Shown here in pieces: positions 17,900 through 25,423 of a stretch of DNA of 64,000 nucleotides (the stretch's first letter is position 1; each line of letters begins with the position of its first letter). Under the pieces are notes generated by a model. That model was not told the origin of the DNA. It did no database searches and saw nothing but the letters and a program-made list of their open reading frames with translations. The position numbers and the translations under genes were made by a program. Origin of the DNA: Spartobacteria bacterium (GTDB lineage: Bacteria > Verrucomicrobiota > Verrucomicrobiia > Chthoniobacterales > UBA10450); assembly GCA_003134785.1 (NCBI GenBank), contig PLCN01000017.1, forward strand, positions 62,001 through 126,000, written 5' to 3'.

Positions 17900-18370
17900 C
17901 TAGCGCGAGATATCGGCCTGACTGAGAAGTTTGAAACCTTCGCCGAGCAGGACGGACGACGCGCAATCGGTGTCATCCACGTGCAAGGCGAGCGCCGCGA
18001 ACCCGCGCGGATGCGTCAGTAGTGGGTAAGTGAAATGCACGTTCACCTCCGCCATGAGGAGCGCAGCCAGCAGTTTGGCCAGCTCAGTCGCCACCTCACG
18101 CAGCTCCACCACCACCATCGAGCAGACTCCGAACGGAACATCGTGCCGGCGAAAAAGCTCTTCGACCTGCTCGGGATCGCTCACCACGATCCGCGCGATG
18201 GCGGAATCCGTGGATTCCGAGATGCTGAGCGCGACGACGTGCGTGTTATTCGTGTGCAACAGCTTCACCACGTCGAGCATCGCGCCGACTTTGTTCGGCA
18301 GGAAAATCGAGAATTGTTTGACGAGAGGTCCGTCAGTCTTGGAGGCAGTTTGCGGTAGGTCGACAGGCAT
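17900..18370 (-). CDS. ACT-domain protein
   Basis: 156 residues with two ACT-like units. The first reads VKQFSIFLPNKVGAMLDVVK, LLHTNNTHVVALSI, SESTDSAIARIVVSDPEQVE; the second is less regular (GVCSMVVVELREVATELAKLLAALLMAEVNVHFTY, split by me for clarity into a strand, a helix and a strand). ACT domains bind amino acids and regulate enzymes; this stand-alone pair resembles the acetolactate-synthase-associated or unassigned ACT proteins seen in many bacteria. No neighbouring amino-acid pathway gene shows its ligand. An ATG start is followed by a short unstructured lead. Confidence 0.8.
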   Translation of the reverse strand: MPVDLPQTASKTDGPLVKQFSIFLPNKVGAMLDVVKLLHTNNTHVVALSISESTDSAIARIVVSDPEQVEELFRRHDVPFGVCSMVVVELREVATELAKLLAALLMAEVNVHFTYPLLTHPRGFAALALHVDDTDCASSVLLGEGFKLLSQADISR

Positions 18371-18648
18371 GAGGAAAGGGCGCGTCCCGAGTCCGATCCA
18401 TGGGCCGGCACGCGCGAAAGTATCTCATCGGCTTCGTTTTTTTTGCAAACGAATATTGGAACTGAAGATTTCACACAACGGACACAAAGAAGGGTCCAGA
18501 AAGAATCGATCCCTGGTTCGAAATCATTCACCCGTTGTGATCCTTTGCGCCTTTGTGTGAGAATAATCCGCTTCTGGCGGAGGAGAATATGGTGCGGCGG
18601 ATTCTGGCTGTTCATTTCAGCCCATCGCTTTAGATTCGCAGGCCGAAG

Positions 18649-20154
18649 ATGGACGACGAAAATAGTCTCATCGCGCAACGGCGCGAAAAATTGGAAGCGC
18701 TCCAAAAGCTGGGCGCGAATCCCTTCGGCCGCGCTTACGAAACTTCCGGCACGATCGCGGAGGTCCGCGAAAAATTCGCTGACGGCGCCTCGCTCCGGGC
18801 CGCCGGCCGCATTACCGCGCACCGCGACATGGGGAAAAGTCATTTCGTCGACCTGCGCGATTCGACCGGGCGAATCCAGGTTTACATCCACGCGAAAGAA
18901 GTGGGTGCGGAAGCGGTCGAAATGTTCAAGCTGGTCGATCTCGGAGATTTCATCGGCGTGGAAGGAACCTGTTTCCTGACCAAGACCGGCGAACCAACGC
19001 TGAAAGTGCACCAGCTCGCACTGCTGGGAAAATCGCTGCGCCCTTTGCCCGAAAAATGGCATGGGCTTCAGGACGTGGAGGCGCGCTATCGTCAGCGTTA
19101 TCTCGATCTGATCACGAACGAACAGTCGCGCGGCGTTTTCGAAAAACGGATCGTGATTCTGCGCGAAATCCGGCACTTCATGGAGGCGCGCGGTTTCCTT
19201 GAAGTTGAAACGCCGATGCTGCAAGCCGTGGCCGGCGGAGCGGCAGCGGAACCGTTTCGCACTCATCACAAGGCGCTTGGCCTCGACCTGTATCTGCGCA
19301 TCGCGCCGGAGCTCTATCTCAAGCGGCTGCTCGTTGGCGGCTTCAACAAGGTCTTCGAACTAAATCGAAATTTTCGGAACGAAGGAATTTCGAGGAAACA
19401 CAATCCGGAGTTCACCATGCTCGAAGCGTATTGGGCCTACGCCGACTTCGAGAAGATTGCGGACCTGGTCGAGGAGATGATTTGCCATCTGGCGGAGAAG
19501 ATTTCGGAGACCGGTCGTAACGCAGCCACAGGCGAGGCCGGGCTTTCCAACCGGAAAGCGGAAGGAGAGATTCGAGTCGAGCATTGGGACGCGGAGGGGA
19601 ACGTGACGCGCACCATCAATCTGACGCGGCCCTGGCGACGGGCACGTTACCGCGATTTGATCCGCGAAGTCGATCCCGAGTGGTTCAATTATTCGAGCGA
19701 GAAACGGCGCGAACGGTGCGTAGAGCTTGGCGTCGAGATCAATCCGCGCATGGCGGACTACGAAGTCACGCAGCAGGTTTTTGAAAAGTTGGTGGAAGAA
19801 AAAACTTTCGATCCGCTTTTCGTGACGCATTGCCCGAAGGAGCTGGTCCCGCTCGCAAAACAAAACGCCGAGGATGATTCGCTCGTGGACGTTTACGAAT
19901 TGATCATCAACGGGCAGGAGATTTCTCCCGGTTACTCCGAGCTGAACGATCCAGTCACACAACGGCAGCGCTTGCTGGAGCAGGCCGGCGAGGAAACGCA
20001 AAAGATCGACGAAGAATTTCTGCTCGCCCTCGAACACGGCATGCCGTCCGCCGGTGGCTTCGGAGTCGGAATCGACCGGCTGACGATGCTGCTCACCGGC
20101 GCCGAATCGATTCGCGACGTGATTCTGTTTCCGCTGCTGAAGCCGAAAAGATAG
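18649..20154 (+). CDS. lysS: Lysyl-tRNA synthetase, class II
   Basis: Charges tRNA-Lys. 501 residues, typical length. An N-terminal OB-fold anticodon domain (GRITAHRDMGKSHFVDLRDS, GRIQVYIHAKEVG) is followed by class II motifs: motif 1 around FLEVETPMLQAVAGGAAAEP, motif 2 FELNRNFRNEGISRKHNPEF, and motif 3 GMPSAGGFGVGIDRLTMLLT near the C-terminus. The ATG at 18649 gives the expected short lead (MDDENSLIAQRREKLEALQ). The 278 bp upstream hold a degenerate inverted repeat with CACACAACGG and CCCGTTGTG units. Confidence 0.96.
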   Translation: MDDENSLIAQRREKLEALQKLGANPFGRAYETSGTIAEVREKFADGASLRAAGRITAHRDMGKSHFVDLRDSTGRIQVYIHAKEVGAEAVEMFKLVDLGDFIGVEGTCFLTKTGEPTLKVHQLALLGKSLRPLPEKWHGLQDVEARYRQRYLDLITNEQSRGVFEKRIVILREIRHFMEARGFLEVETPMLQAVAGGAAAEPFRTHHKALGLDLYLRIAPELYLKRLLVGGFNKVFELNRNFRNEGISRKHNPEFTMLEAYWAYADFEKIADLVEEMICHLAEKISETGRNAATGEAGLSNRKAEGEIRVEHWDAEGNVTRTINLTRPWRRARYRDLIREVDPEWFNYSSEKRRERCVELGVEINPRMADYEVTQQVFEKLVEEKTFDPLFVTHCPKELVPLAKQNAEDDSLVDVYELIINGQEISPGYSELNDPVTQRQRLLEQAGEETQKIDEEFLLALEHGMPSAGGFGVGIDRLTMLLTGAESIRDVILFPLLKPKR

Positions 20155-20172
20155 GCGTTGACGAAACGCGTC

Positions 20173-20326
20173 GTCATCCCGAGCCGCGCAGACGGCGAGG
20201 GACCTCATAGTTGCAATTTGCGCCACGCAGAGAACCGCGGCGCGCTCTAACGGACACGCGCGATGGATCGCGGAAGCGGTGAAGCGCTTGCGAGGTCCCT
20301 CGCCGTCTACGCGGCTCGGGATGACA
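20173..20326. repeat. Family B long inverted repeat
   Basis: CATCCCGAGCCGCGCAGACG at the left and GTCTACGCGGCTCGGGATGA at the right, with GGCGAGGGACCTC and GAGGTCCCTCGCC inside and TTGCAATTTGCGCCACG in the middle. It follows the lysS stop by about 20 bp and, with the family D copy next to it, occupies the 361 bp gap between convergent lysS and the regulator gene. Confidence 0.8.
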
Positions 20327-20463
20327 ACAACGCGTGGTCGTTTGTTCGGAGCTTCCTAATCTTCCCGAAGGTTTTCGCCTTCGCCGGATGAAGCGTGGCG
20401 GCGTGCGAATCCTGCGCTCCAACCATCTTATCAACACTCGCGCGGCCGGCTGAAAATGTTTCT

Positions 20464-20510
20464 CGGCGCGGTGCGCCGATCCCACGGCGGTCATAGACCG
20501 CCGCTACAGG
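20464..20510. repeat. Family D palindromic repeat
   Basis: CGGCGCGGTGCGCCG followed by GGCGGTCATAGACCGCC and GCTACAG. It stops 5 bp before the stop codon of the response regulator. The core is the same as that embedded in uvrB at 7961-8023. Confidence 0.7.
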
Positions 20511-20515
20511 AAGAA

Positions 20516-21340
20516 TCAAATGGCGCGTTCGGCCACCCATTGCACGGCGAAGCGTGCGACCTGCCGCGCGTTCTCCAAATTCAACTTTTCCTTAATGTGG
20601 CTCCGATGCGTCTCGACCGTTTTCGGGCTGAGGTGCAGCGCCTTCGCGATCGTTTTGATTTCCTTTCCCGCCCCGATCATTTCGAGCACTTCCAACTCGC
20701 GGTCGCTTAGCCGGTCGGTGATTTCTTCGTCGGGTGAAATGCGGTTTACCACCACTTTCGAAATTACCTGGCTCGCCATTTTCGGGCTCAAGTAAGTGTG
20801 ACCATCCATGACTGCGCGCACCGCTTCCAGCACACTCCCGAGTGCTTCCTGTTTGGTGACATAACCGCGCGCACCCGCGCGCAACGAGCGCACCGCGTAA
20901 AGCGATTCGTCGTGCATGGAAAGAATGAGGACGGCCACACGCGGAAATTCCGCCACGATCATTTTCGTTAACTCGATTCCGTTCGTCCCCTTCAATCCCA
21001 GATCGGCAATAACCAGATGCGGTTTCGTTTTTCGGATAACATCCATGGCCTCGCCCGCGCTGGTGGCTTCGCCGCAAACCGAAAAGCCGTCGTCAGAATT
21101 GAGCAGCTGGATCAACCCGTGCCGGAAAAGCGGATGATCGTCCACCACCACGATGCGAATCGATTCGGGCAACGCGCATTTCGGATTGGCCACGACTCCG
21201 CTGCCGAGGCCGCTGGTCGATTTCACATCCGGCTCGACCGCCTTCCTTCTCGCTTCTTTGCCATCAGGCGCGGAGGTAGCCGTTAACTTGGTGGAGTCGC
21301 GTTGTTTCGGTTGTCTTAATTTTGTTGGGACAGCAGCCAT
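20516..21340 (-). CDS. NarL/LuxR-family response regulator
   Basis: 274 residues from the ATG at 21340; the frame extends 13 codons further only to a TTG. After a 65-residue unstructured lead rich in Ala, Lys and Thr there is a receiver domain (IRIVVVDDHPLFRHGLIQLL, phosphorylated Asp in HLVIADLGLKGTNGIEL, switch Ser in VLILSMHDES, Lys in GYVTKQEALG). A C-terminal LuxR-type helix-turn-helix follows (LSDRELEVLEMIGAGKEIKT, then ALHLSPKTVETHRSHIKEKL). The long N-terminal lead is unusual for NarL-type regulators. It follows the histidine kinase on the same strand and is presumably its partner. Confidence 0.9.
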   Translation of the reverse strand: MAAVPTKLRQPKQRDSTKLTATSAPDGKEARRKAVEPDVKSTSGLGSGVVANPKCALPESIRIVVVDDHPLFRHGLIQLLNSDDGFSVCGEATSAGEAMDVIRKTKPHLVIADLGLKGTNGIELTKMIVAEFPRVAVLILSMHDESLYAVRSLRAGARGYVTKQEALGSVLEAVRAVMDGHTYLSPKMASQVISKVVVNRISPDEEITDRLSDRELEVLEMIGAGKEIKTIAKALHLSPKTVETHRSHIKEKLNLENARQVARFAVQWVAERAI

Positions 21341-21451
21341 TGTGACTTCGTTTCCCCACGGCGGCGAACGGCTATTCAACCAGTCGACGCGGTATTTCGA
21401 TTGTGCTCACAACGTATCGTGTGGGCGCGCTGCTTTGCTCGCATTAATATG

Positions 21452-21503
21452 GTGACATCGGCATCTTGCCGGAGAGGAGACGCGCTGGAAGCCGGCGCCA
21501 CTC
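21452..21503. repeat. Degenerate family E repeat
   Basis: GACATCGGCATCTTGCCGGAG and CGCTGGAAGCCGGCGCCAC are the diverged inverse of the family E unit at 13619. It lies between the kinase and regulator genes. Confidence 0.45.
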
Positions 21504-21505
21504 CT

Positions 21506-23083
21506 TCAATGTTTAGACGGGATCACGCAGGTAATTTCCATGCCCCCGCTACGCCGCCGCTCGATTTTCAGCTCGCCGCCCAGCGCGTTCGCTCGATACC
21601 CCATCATGTGGAGCCCAAGACCCTTTCGGCGGCGCCGAATTGCGAATCCCTTGCCATCGTCCTGCACGCTCACACAGGTGTGCGTAGGATTGCGGTCCAG
21701 CGTGACCAAAATATTTTTCGCGCCGGAATGTCTGACCGCATTGGTGAGGGCCTCCTGAGCAATGCGGTAAAGATGCAGAGCGACCGTGTCATCGGGCACA
21801 CGCACTCCTCGCGCCGCTTTAAAGTGGCAACTTATTCCGCTATTGTCACAGGCTTGAGCAGCGAGTCCGCGTAGCGCGTTTTTTAAGCCGGTAGCCGTCA
21901 GCTCCACCGCCTGCAAACCGCGTGCGAGTTCCCGCGCCAGGCCGACGTTCCGATTCACCGTGAGCGCGGATTCCTCGAGGGTCTCAGCTGCCGCCGGGCT
22001 TTTTCGCGCCAATTTCTTCGCGGTCGATTTCAAAAACAGCGCCGTGGCCGTCAATTCCTGGCAAACCATGTCGTGCAAATCTTCGCCAATGCGGCGTTTC
22101 TCCCGCTCGCTGATTTCGAGCAATTCGCGTTCGAGCTGTCGCCGCTGCGCCATCGCTCGTTCGAGCTCGGCATTCGTGGCCATTAGATCCCGGGTGCGCT
22201 CCAGGACACGTTGCTCCTGCTCGTCCCGCGCATGCCGCAGTTCATCTTCGGCCTTGCGTTGATCGGTGGCATCGCGCGCCACCTTGGCGAAACCACGCAC
22301 CGTACCCTGATCGTCGAGCCGCACGAGCACCCCATCGGCCCAGAAGCGAGAGCCATCCTTGCGCAGATGGAAGCGGCGATCGGGCGCGCGCCCGGCTGTC
22401 AGGGCCGTCTGGATTTCCTTTTCCACTGCCCCCTTCTTGCGATCCTCGGGCGTGAAGATTATTTCACCGCTTTGCCCCGCTGCTTCTTCCTGCGTCCAGC
22501 CGAAAACGCGTTCGGCGCCGGCGCTCCAGAAGGTGATGACGTTATCCCGGTTGAGAAGAAACATCGCGTAATCTCGCGCGCCTTCGACGAGCAGACGAAA
22601 ACGTTCTTCACTTTCGCGCAAGGCTTGTTCGGATTTTTTTCGCTCCGTTATGTCACGCGTCGAGCCGGCCACGACTTCCACTGACCCGTCGGCGCCAAAG
22701 ACCGGCCGGAAGATGTACTCGTAATAACCGTCCACTCCCGCCGGGCTGGTAAACGGCGTTTCGTCCTGCACGATCTCCTTCGTCTGGACGACGTGTTCGA
22801 TCTGCCGCTGCAATCGATCCGCCAGCTCCGCCGGGTAATTCAAGCCATGGAAATTTTTCCCGACGATTTCGTCCGGCTTTCTCCCCAGTAATTTTGCCAG
22901 TGCCTGGTTGGCATAAATGAAACGGCCTTCCCGATCAAAGGTGTAAGCGAAGTCCGCGATCGAAGAGAGCGTGATGTCTAACATCTGCGCATGACGTTCA
23001 AGCGCTGTTTGTCCGCGCGCGCGCACTCCACGCGCCTTCTTTTGTTTCCCCGACCGTCTCGTTGTTCCCTTCTCCGTCGGCAC
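21506..23083 (-). CDS. Cytoplasmic PAS-domain histidine kinase (HisKA_3 type)
   Basis: 525 residues without membrane helices, so a soluble sensor. A PAS domain at about 34-150 (FAYTFDREGRFIYANQALAK, PDEIVGKNFHGLNY, VVAGSTRDITERK) is followed by a second at about 158-280 (FRLLVEGARDYAMFLLNRDN, FWADGVLVRLDDQGTVRGFA) and a coiled coil. The phosphoacceptor region ISEREKRRIGEDLHDMVCQE has the His of the NarX/DegS type. A HATPase domain closes the protein (HLYRIAQEALTNAVRHSGAK, VSVQDDGKGFAIRRRRKGLG). The signal is unknown; the PAS domains could bind a redox cofactor or small ligand. It is transcribed ahead of the NarL-type regulator. Confidence 0.92.
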   Translation of the reverse strand: MPTEKGTTRRSGKQKKARGVRARGQTALERHAQMLDITLSSIADFAYTFDREGRFIYANQALAKLLGRKPDEIVGKNFHGLNYPAELADRLQRQIEHVVQTKEIVQDETPFTSPAGVDGYYEYIFRPVFGADGSVEVVAGSTRDITERKKSEQALRESEERFRLLVEGARDYAMFLLNRDNVITFWSAGAERVFGWTQEEAAGQSGEIIFTPEDRKKGAVEKEIQTALTAGRAPDRRFHLRKDGSRFWADGVLVRLDDQGTVRGFAKVARDATDQRKAEDELRHARDEQEQRVLERTRDLMATNAELERAMAQRRQLERELLEISEREKRRIGEDLHDMVCQELTATALFLKSTAKKLARKSPAAAETLEESALTVNRNVGLARELARGLQAVELTATGLKNALRGLAAQACDNSGISCHFKAARGVRVPDDTVALHLYRIAQEALTNAVRHSGAKNILVTLDRNPTHTCVSVQDDGKGFAIRRRRKGLGLHMMGYRANALGGELKIERRRSGGMEITCVIPSKH

Positions 23084-23172
23084 AATGCAATGTGCTCGGA
23101 ATCGGTTCCTGCGTCCAGAGAGCGCGGTGTCCGTTTCTTTTTTTTCCGCGCTAAAGTGCCGTTCGAGAAATC

Positions 23173-23433
23173 GTGCCGGATTTGTCGGGCGATGGACTAC
23201 AGTGCCTTCTGGACGTACTGATTAATCGCATTCGTGGCCGGCTCAAGTCGAAGAAATTCTGCGTGGCATTCGAGAACGATTTGGAGCCCGTTTGGCCGCG
23301 CCAAGAATTGTCGCGAGAGGATCGCTACCAACTCATCCTGGCCTTTGCGGCGGCGAACGATTGGGAAGCCACGATCAACGATCCTGGGATTCGCGTGACC
23401 TTCAGAGAAAAGAAAATGATCAACGGCGGGTAA
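23173..23433 (+). CDS. Small hypothetical protein
   Basis: 86 residues with a GTG start; divergent from the kinase. The second half (FCVAFENDLEPVWPRQELSR and LILAFAAANDWEATI) has a normal amino-acid composition and predicted helix/strand mix, and codon use is like that of the neighbours. The N-terminus is uncertain: later starts would leave about 60 residues. No family is recognised. It lies just before the accessory region. Confidence 0.5.
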   Translation: MPDLSGDGLQCLLDVLINRIRGRLKSKKFCVAFENDLEPVWPRQELSREDRYQLILAFAAANDWEATINDPGIRVTFREKKMINGG

Positions 23434-23668
23434 GCGTAAATGAGCAGCCCGGCGACGTCAACGAATGAGGTCGTTCTCTCACGAGCTCGCACAACAAAAA
23501 CTCAGCTAAGTCGCGTAATTAGTTAGTTACGCTGCTTCCGCCGAGCCCCCCTATTTTCCATTGCACGTATCGACGCGATTCAATACACTCTCAATCGTGC
23601 CGCCTTCCCCCGGTCAAAACCCCGCAATGGCAGAAATAGACGAAACTTTTTCGTCTACTTCTCGTTAG

Positions 23669-24031
23669 ATGGTGAGCGCGTTTACCCATACTGATACGCT
23701 AAGGATGCTCATCGAGTGTTCGCAGCCGCTGGATCAGATCAAAGCCGAGCTCGGGAAGCACCCGTTCGACACCAACGAGTGCTTGTTTGTTATTACTCCC
23801 GCTCATATGCGCGATATTCTTGAGCGATTCCTTTCCGGCGCGCTGTCAGCAGAGCAGGTGGAAGACTGGGCGAACCTCATTGAGATGCGCGATGGCCTTG
23901 AATTCGCCGATGGAGAAGACGGACCATCATGTAAGTGTCTACACGAGCTCGCGAACCCGTTATTGACGGAACCGCTGACGAAGAAGTCGGCAGAAAGGAT
24001 GCGTAATGTGCTTGCCGCACAAACCATCTAA
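23669..24031 (+). CDS. Cassette 1: small hypothetical protein
   Basis: 120 residues. The ATG at 23669 is the last two bases of the integron core GTTAGAT plus the next G, and the TAA stop is part of the ATCTAAC left core of the following attC. The gene therefore fills the cassette exactly. A start at 23708 region would also be possible but is less economical. The protein looks helical and soluble (MRDILERFLSGALSAEQVED then WANLIEMRDGL, later ELANPLLTEPLTKKSAERMR). I recall similar acidic proteins among cassette-borne and immunity-like families, but no function can be assigned. Confidence 0.7.
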   Translation: MVSAFTHTDTLRMLIECSQPLDQIKAELGKHPFDTNECLFVITPAHMRDILERFLSGALSAEQVEDWANLIEMRDGLEFADGEDGPSCKCLHELANPLLTEPLTKKSAERMRNVLAAQTI

Positions 24032-24148
24032 CCGCTCAGTGGAGCTAACCGCCACCCGCCGTGCGTCCACATTTCAGATGACCAAGCCATTTTCACCTCG
24101 AACCGCGCTCGCTTCCGGTGGCGGTAGCTCACTTCTGTCTCGTTAGAT
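24026..24148 (+). other. attC recombination site 1
   Basis: ATCTAAC at 24026-24032 and GTTAGAT at 24142-24148 are exact complements. Inside, GTGGAGCTAACCGCCACC pairs with GGTGGCGGTAGCTCAC on the other side, leaving single unpaired bases on one arm only, as in the extrahelical bases that direct strand choice in known attC sites. The central loop is about 60 bp. Total 123 bp. Confidence 0.85.
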
Positions 24149-24149
24149 C

Positions 24150-24686
24150 GTGAAGGCGTGTGGTATGTTCTTCGTCGGACTAGCATTGATGCTCCACATC
24201 CCCTGCGTGCTCGCGCAATACATGATTCCCTCTCCTCTGCCCGAAGGCCCGCTGACCTATCACGGCCCAAACGGCGAGGTGCCGATTCCCCCACTGTTTG
24301 AAGCCGTCGTCAGAAAGGACGCACAGCGCGTCGACGCCCTGCTTACGCAAGGCGCCGACGCCAATGAGATATGCCCATGCGGCACATCTCCGATCCAAGC
24401 GGCTGTCTCTCAGGCCAAGGATGCTCACATCACCGAGCTTCTGCTCGCGCACGGCGCAGACCCGAATCGACGCACTCCGAAAAATCTAAAGGGCCACACC
24501 AATGACTGGACACCACTCTTCTACGCGATCTACGACAAGCGCGCTGATCTAGTTTCGCTTCTGCTTCGTTACCACGCGAAGACAGACTTGGTGGATGTTT
24601 AGCGGAAGACGCCGCTCCAGTGGGCGCGCGAGCAGAAAGCTTCCGACATTGTTGCCTTACTTCAAAGCGCTGGGGCGAAGCGATGA
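24150..24686 (+). pseudogene. Cassette 2: secreted ankyrin-repeat protein with in-frame TAG
   Basis: GTG start 2 bp after the attC core. A signal peptide (MFFVGLALMLHIPCVLAQ) precedes ankyrin repeats: LFEAVVRKDAQRVDALLTQG, SPIQAAVSQAKDAHITELLL and TPLFYAIYDKRADLVSLLLR. A TAG at 24600-24602 stops translation after residue 150, but the same frame continues RKTPLQWAREQKASDIVALL and ends at TGA 24684-24686, 3 bp before the next attC. This matches the last ankyrin unit expected, so the TAG is a premature stop. The truncated 150-residue protein could still fold, or the TAG could be read through at low level. Confidence 0.75.
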
Positions 24687-24689
24687 ACG

Positions 24690-24811
24690 ATCTAACCAAG
24701 TCGATGGAGCCAACCCCACCCGACTTGTTTATGAGCTTGCTCTTGGTTCAACTTTCCTTCTGTAGCCCACCGCGGGCCTCGGCGGCGTGGCTCCTCTTGT
24801 TCTCGTTAGAT
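24690..24811 (+). other. attC recombination site 2
   Basis: ATCTAAC at 24690-24696 and GTTAGAT at 24805-24811. Inner arms GATGGAGCCAACCCCACCC and GGCGGCGTGGCTCC pair with one-sided bulges. 122 bp. The left arm (TGGAGCCAACNCCNCCCGACTTG type) is shared with the site at 29943. Confidence 0.88.
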
Positions 24812-24866
24812 GGTTAAAGCTTGCCACCTCACCCTCGAAGCCCCCAAGCTCAAACGAAGAAAATGA
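24810..24866 (+). other. Micro-ORF overlapping the cassette 3 gene (ATGA)
   Basis: An ATG created by the GTTAGAT core plus the next G opens an 18-codon frame (MVKACHLTLEAPKLKRRK) that ends with TGA overlapping the ATG of the LprI-like gene as AATGA. This is an arrangement typical of translational coupling. Whether it is translated is inferred only from layout, and the same layout recurs at 29667-29684. Confidence 0.4.
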
Positions 24867-25240
24867 AGATACCAACACTACTCGCCGCTTGGACTGCTCT
24901 TGTGATTATGGCCGTGCCTTTTGAATCCAAAGGCAAAGATCCTGACTTCAAGCCACCGGGGACAGAGGAAACTGCCTCGGTGGACCAAGCCAATGCTCAA
25001 CTCGACGCAGTCTATAAACGCCTGATGAGCAAACTGGATGCGGACGGGCAGAAGGCTTTGAAAGAAGCCGAACGCTCATGGATCAAGTGGCGTGATGATG
25101 AAGCCGTTCTGATGGCGCGCGCGGGCGGCGCGATCGGTGGCAGCGGCTTGCGGGAGGATTTTTTGAAAGCGCAAGCCAGGTTAATCAGCCAGCGAACGGA
25201 GGTCCTGAGCGAATACGCCAAGCAGTCTACTGGCAACTAG
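24863..25240 (+). CDS. Cassette 3: secreted LprI/DUF1311-like protein
   Basis: 125 residues with a signal peptide (MKIPTLLAAWTALVIMAVPF then ESKG). The mature part carries the LprI N-terminal-domain pattern: DQANAQLDAVYKRLMSKL, LKEAERSWIKWRDDEAVLMA, RLISQRTEVLSEYAKQ. This family includes periplasmic lysozyme inhibitors, but lacks the usual pair of cysteines here, so inhibition is not assured. The start at 24863 gives the signal peptide; the longer TTG frame from 24821 was rejected. It follows attC 24690-24811 and has no complete attC behind it. Confidence 0.75.
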   Translation: MKIPTLLAAWTALVIMAVPFESKGKDPDFKPPGTEETASVDQANAQLDAVYKRLMSKLDADGQKALKEAERSWIKWRDDEAVLMARAGGAIGGSGLREDFLKAQARLISQRTEVLSEYAKQSTGN

Positions 25241-25423
25241 TGCAGGAACACCGCACCGCCTGACCAGGCAAGCAGCGTTGGAGAGAAGCTTTATCATCTG
25301 ATTTTCGTCAGGTGGTTCGCATCTCCCCCTTGTGACATCGATAACCCTTTTTCAACCTGGTTTTCCACGTATCGTTTCTGCGGCCGGTTAGGTCTGATTG
25401 CCCAGTTTTATCCGCGAGAAATT

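Larger units (their letters stand above)
23664..25240 (+). mobile_element. Integron-type gene-cassette run 1 (no integrase seen)
   Basis: Three consecutive units share one layout: core GTTAGAT, a short gene on the plus strand, then ATCTAAC at or just after its stop. Complete attC sites are at 24026-24148 and 24690-24811. The left boundary core at 23664-23670 (in TTCTCGTTAGATG) is a lone right half without a paired left half, so earlier cassettes were probably lost. After the third gene no complete site is recognisable. No tyrosine-recombinase gene occurs anywhere in the window, so this is best described as a cluster of attC sites lacking an integrase (CALIN). Confidence 0.8.

Noticed and set aside
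18467-18565. CACACAACGG/CCCGTTGTG inverted repeat before lysS as a regulatory T-box
   Set aside because: No T-box or antiterminator features are seen; it looks like another degenerate intergenic repeat.
23434-23668. attI site or integrase remnant upstream of the first cassette
   Set aside because: No minus-strand recombinase motif is readable in this gap or upstream; the genes there are a histidine kinase and a small hypothetical gene.
24821-24862. TTG start for the LprI-like gene
   Set aside because: It puts a Pro/His/Lys-rich stretch before a clear signal peptide that begins at ATG 24863.
25258-25313. GCCTGAC ... GTCAGGT pair after the LprI-like gene as a short attC
   Set aside because: The outer heptamers are complementary and about 55 bp apart, and TTCGTCAGGTGGTT resembles TTCTCGTTAGATGGTT, but the inner arms do not pair and the core deviates from GTTRRRY.
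25337-25393. ATAACC ... GGTTAGGT before the beta-lactamase as an attC
   Set aside because: Only five outer bases pair; no inner arms, and no ACCTAAC exists downstream of the gene to close a cassette.
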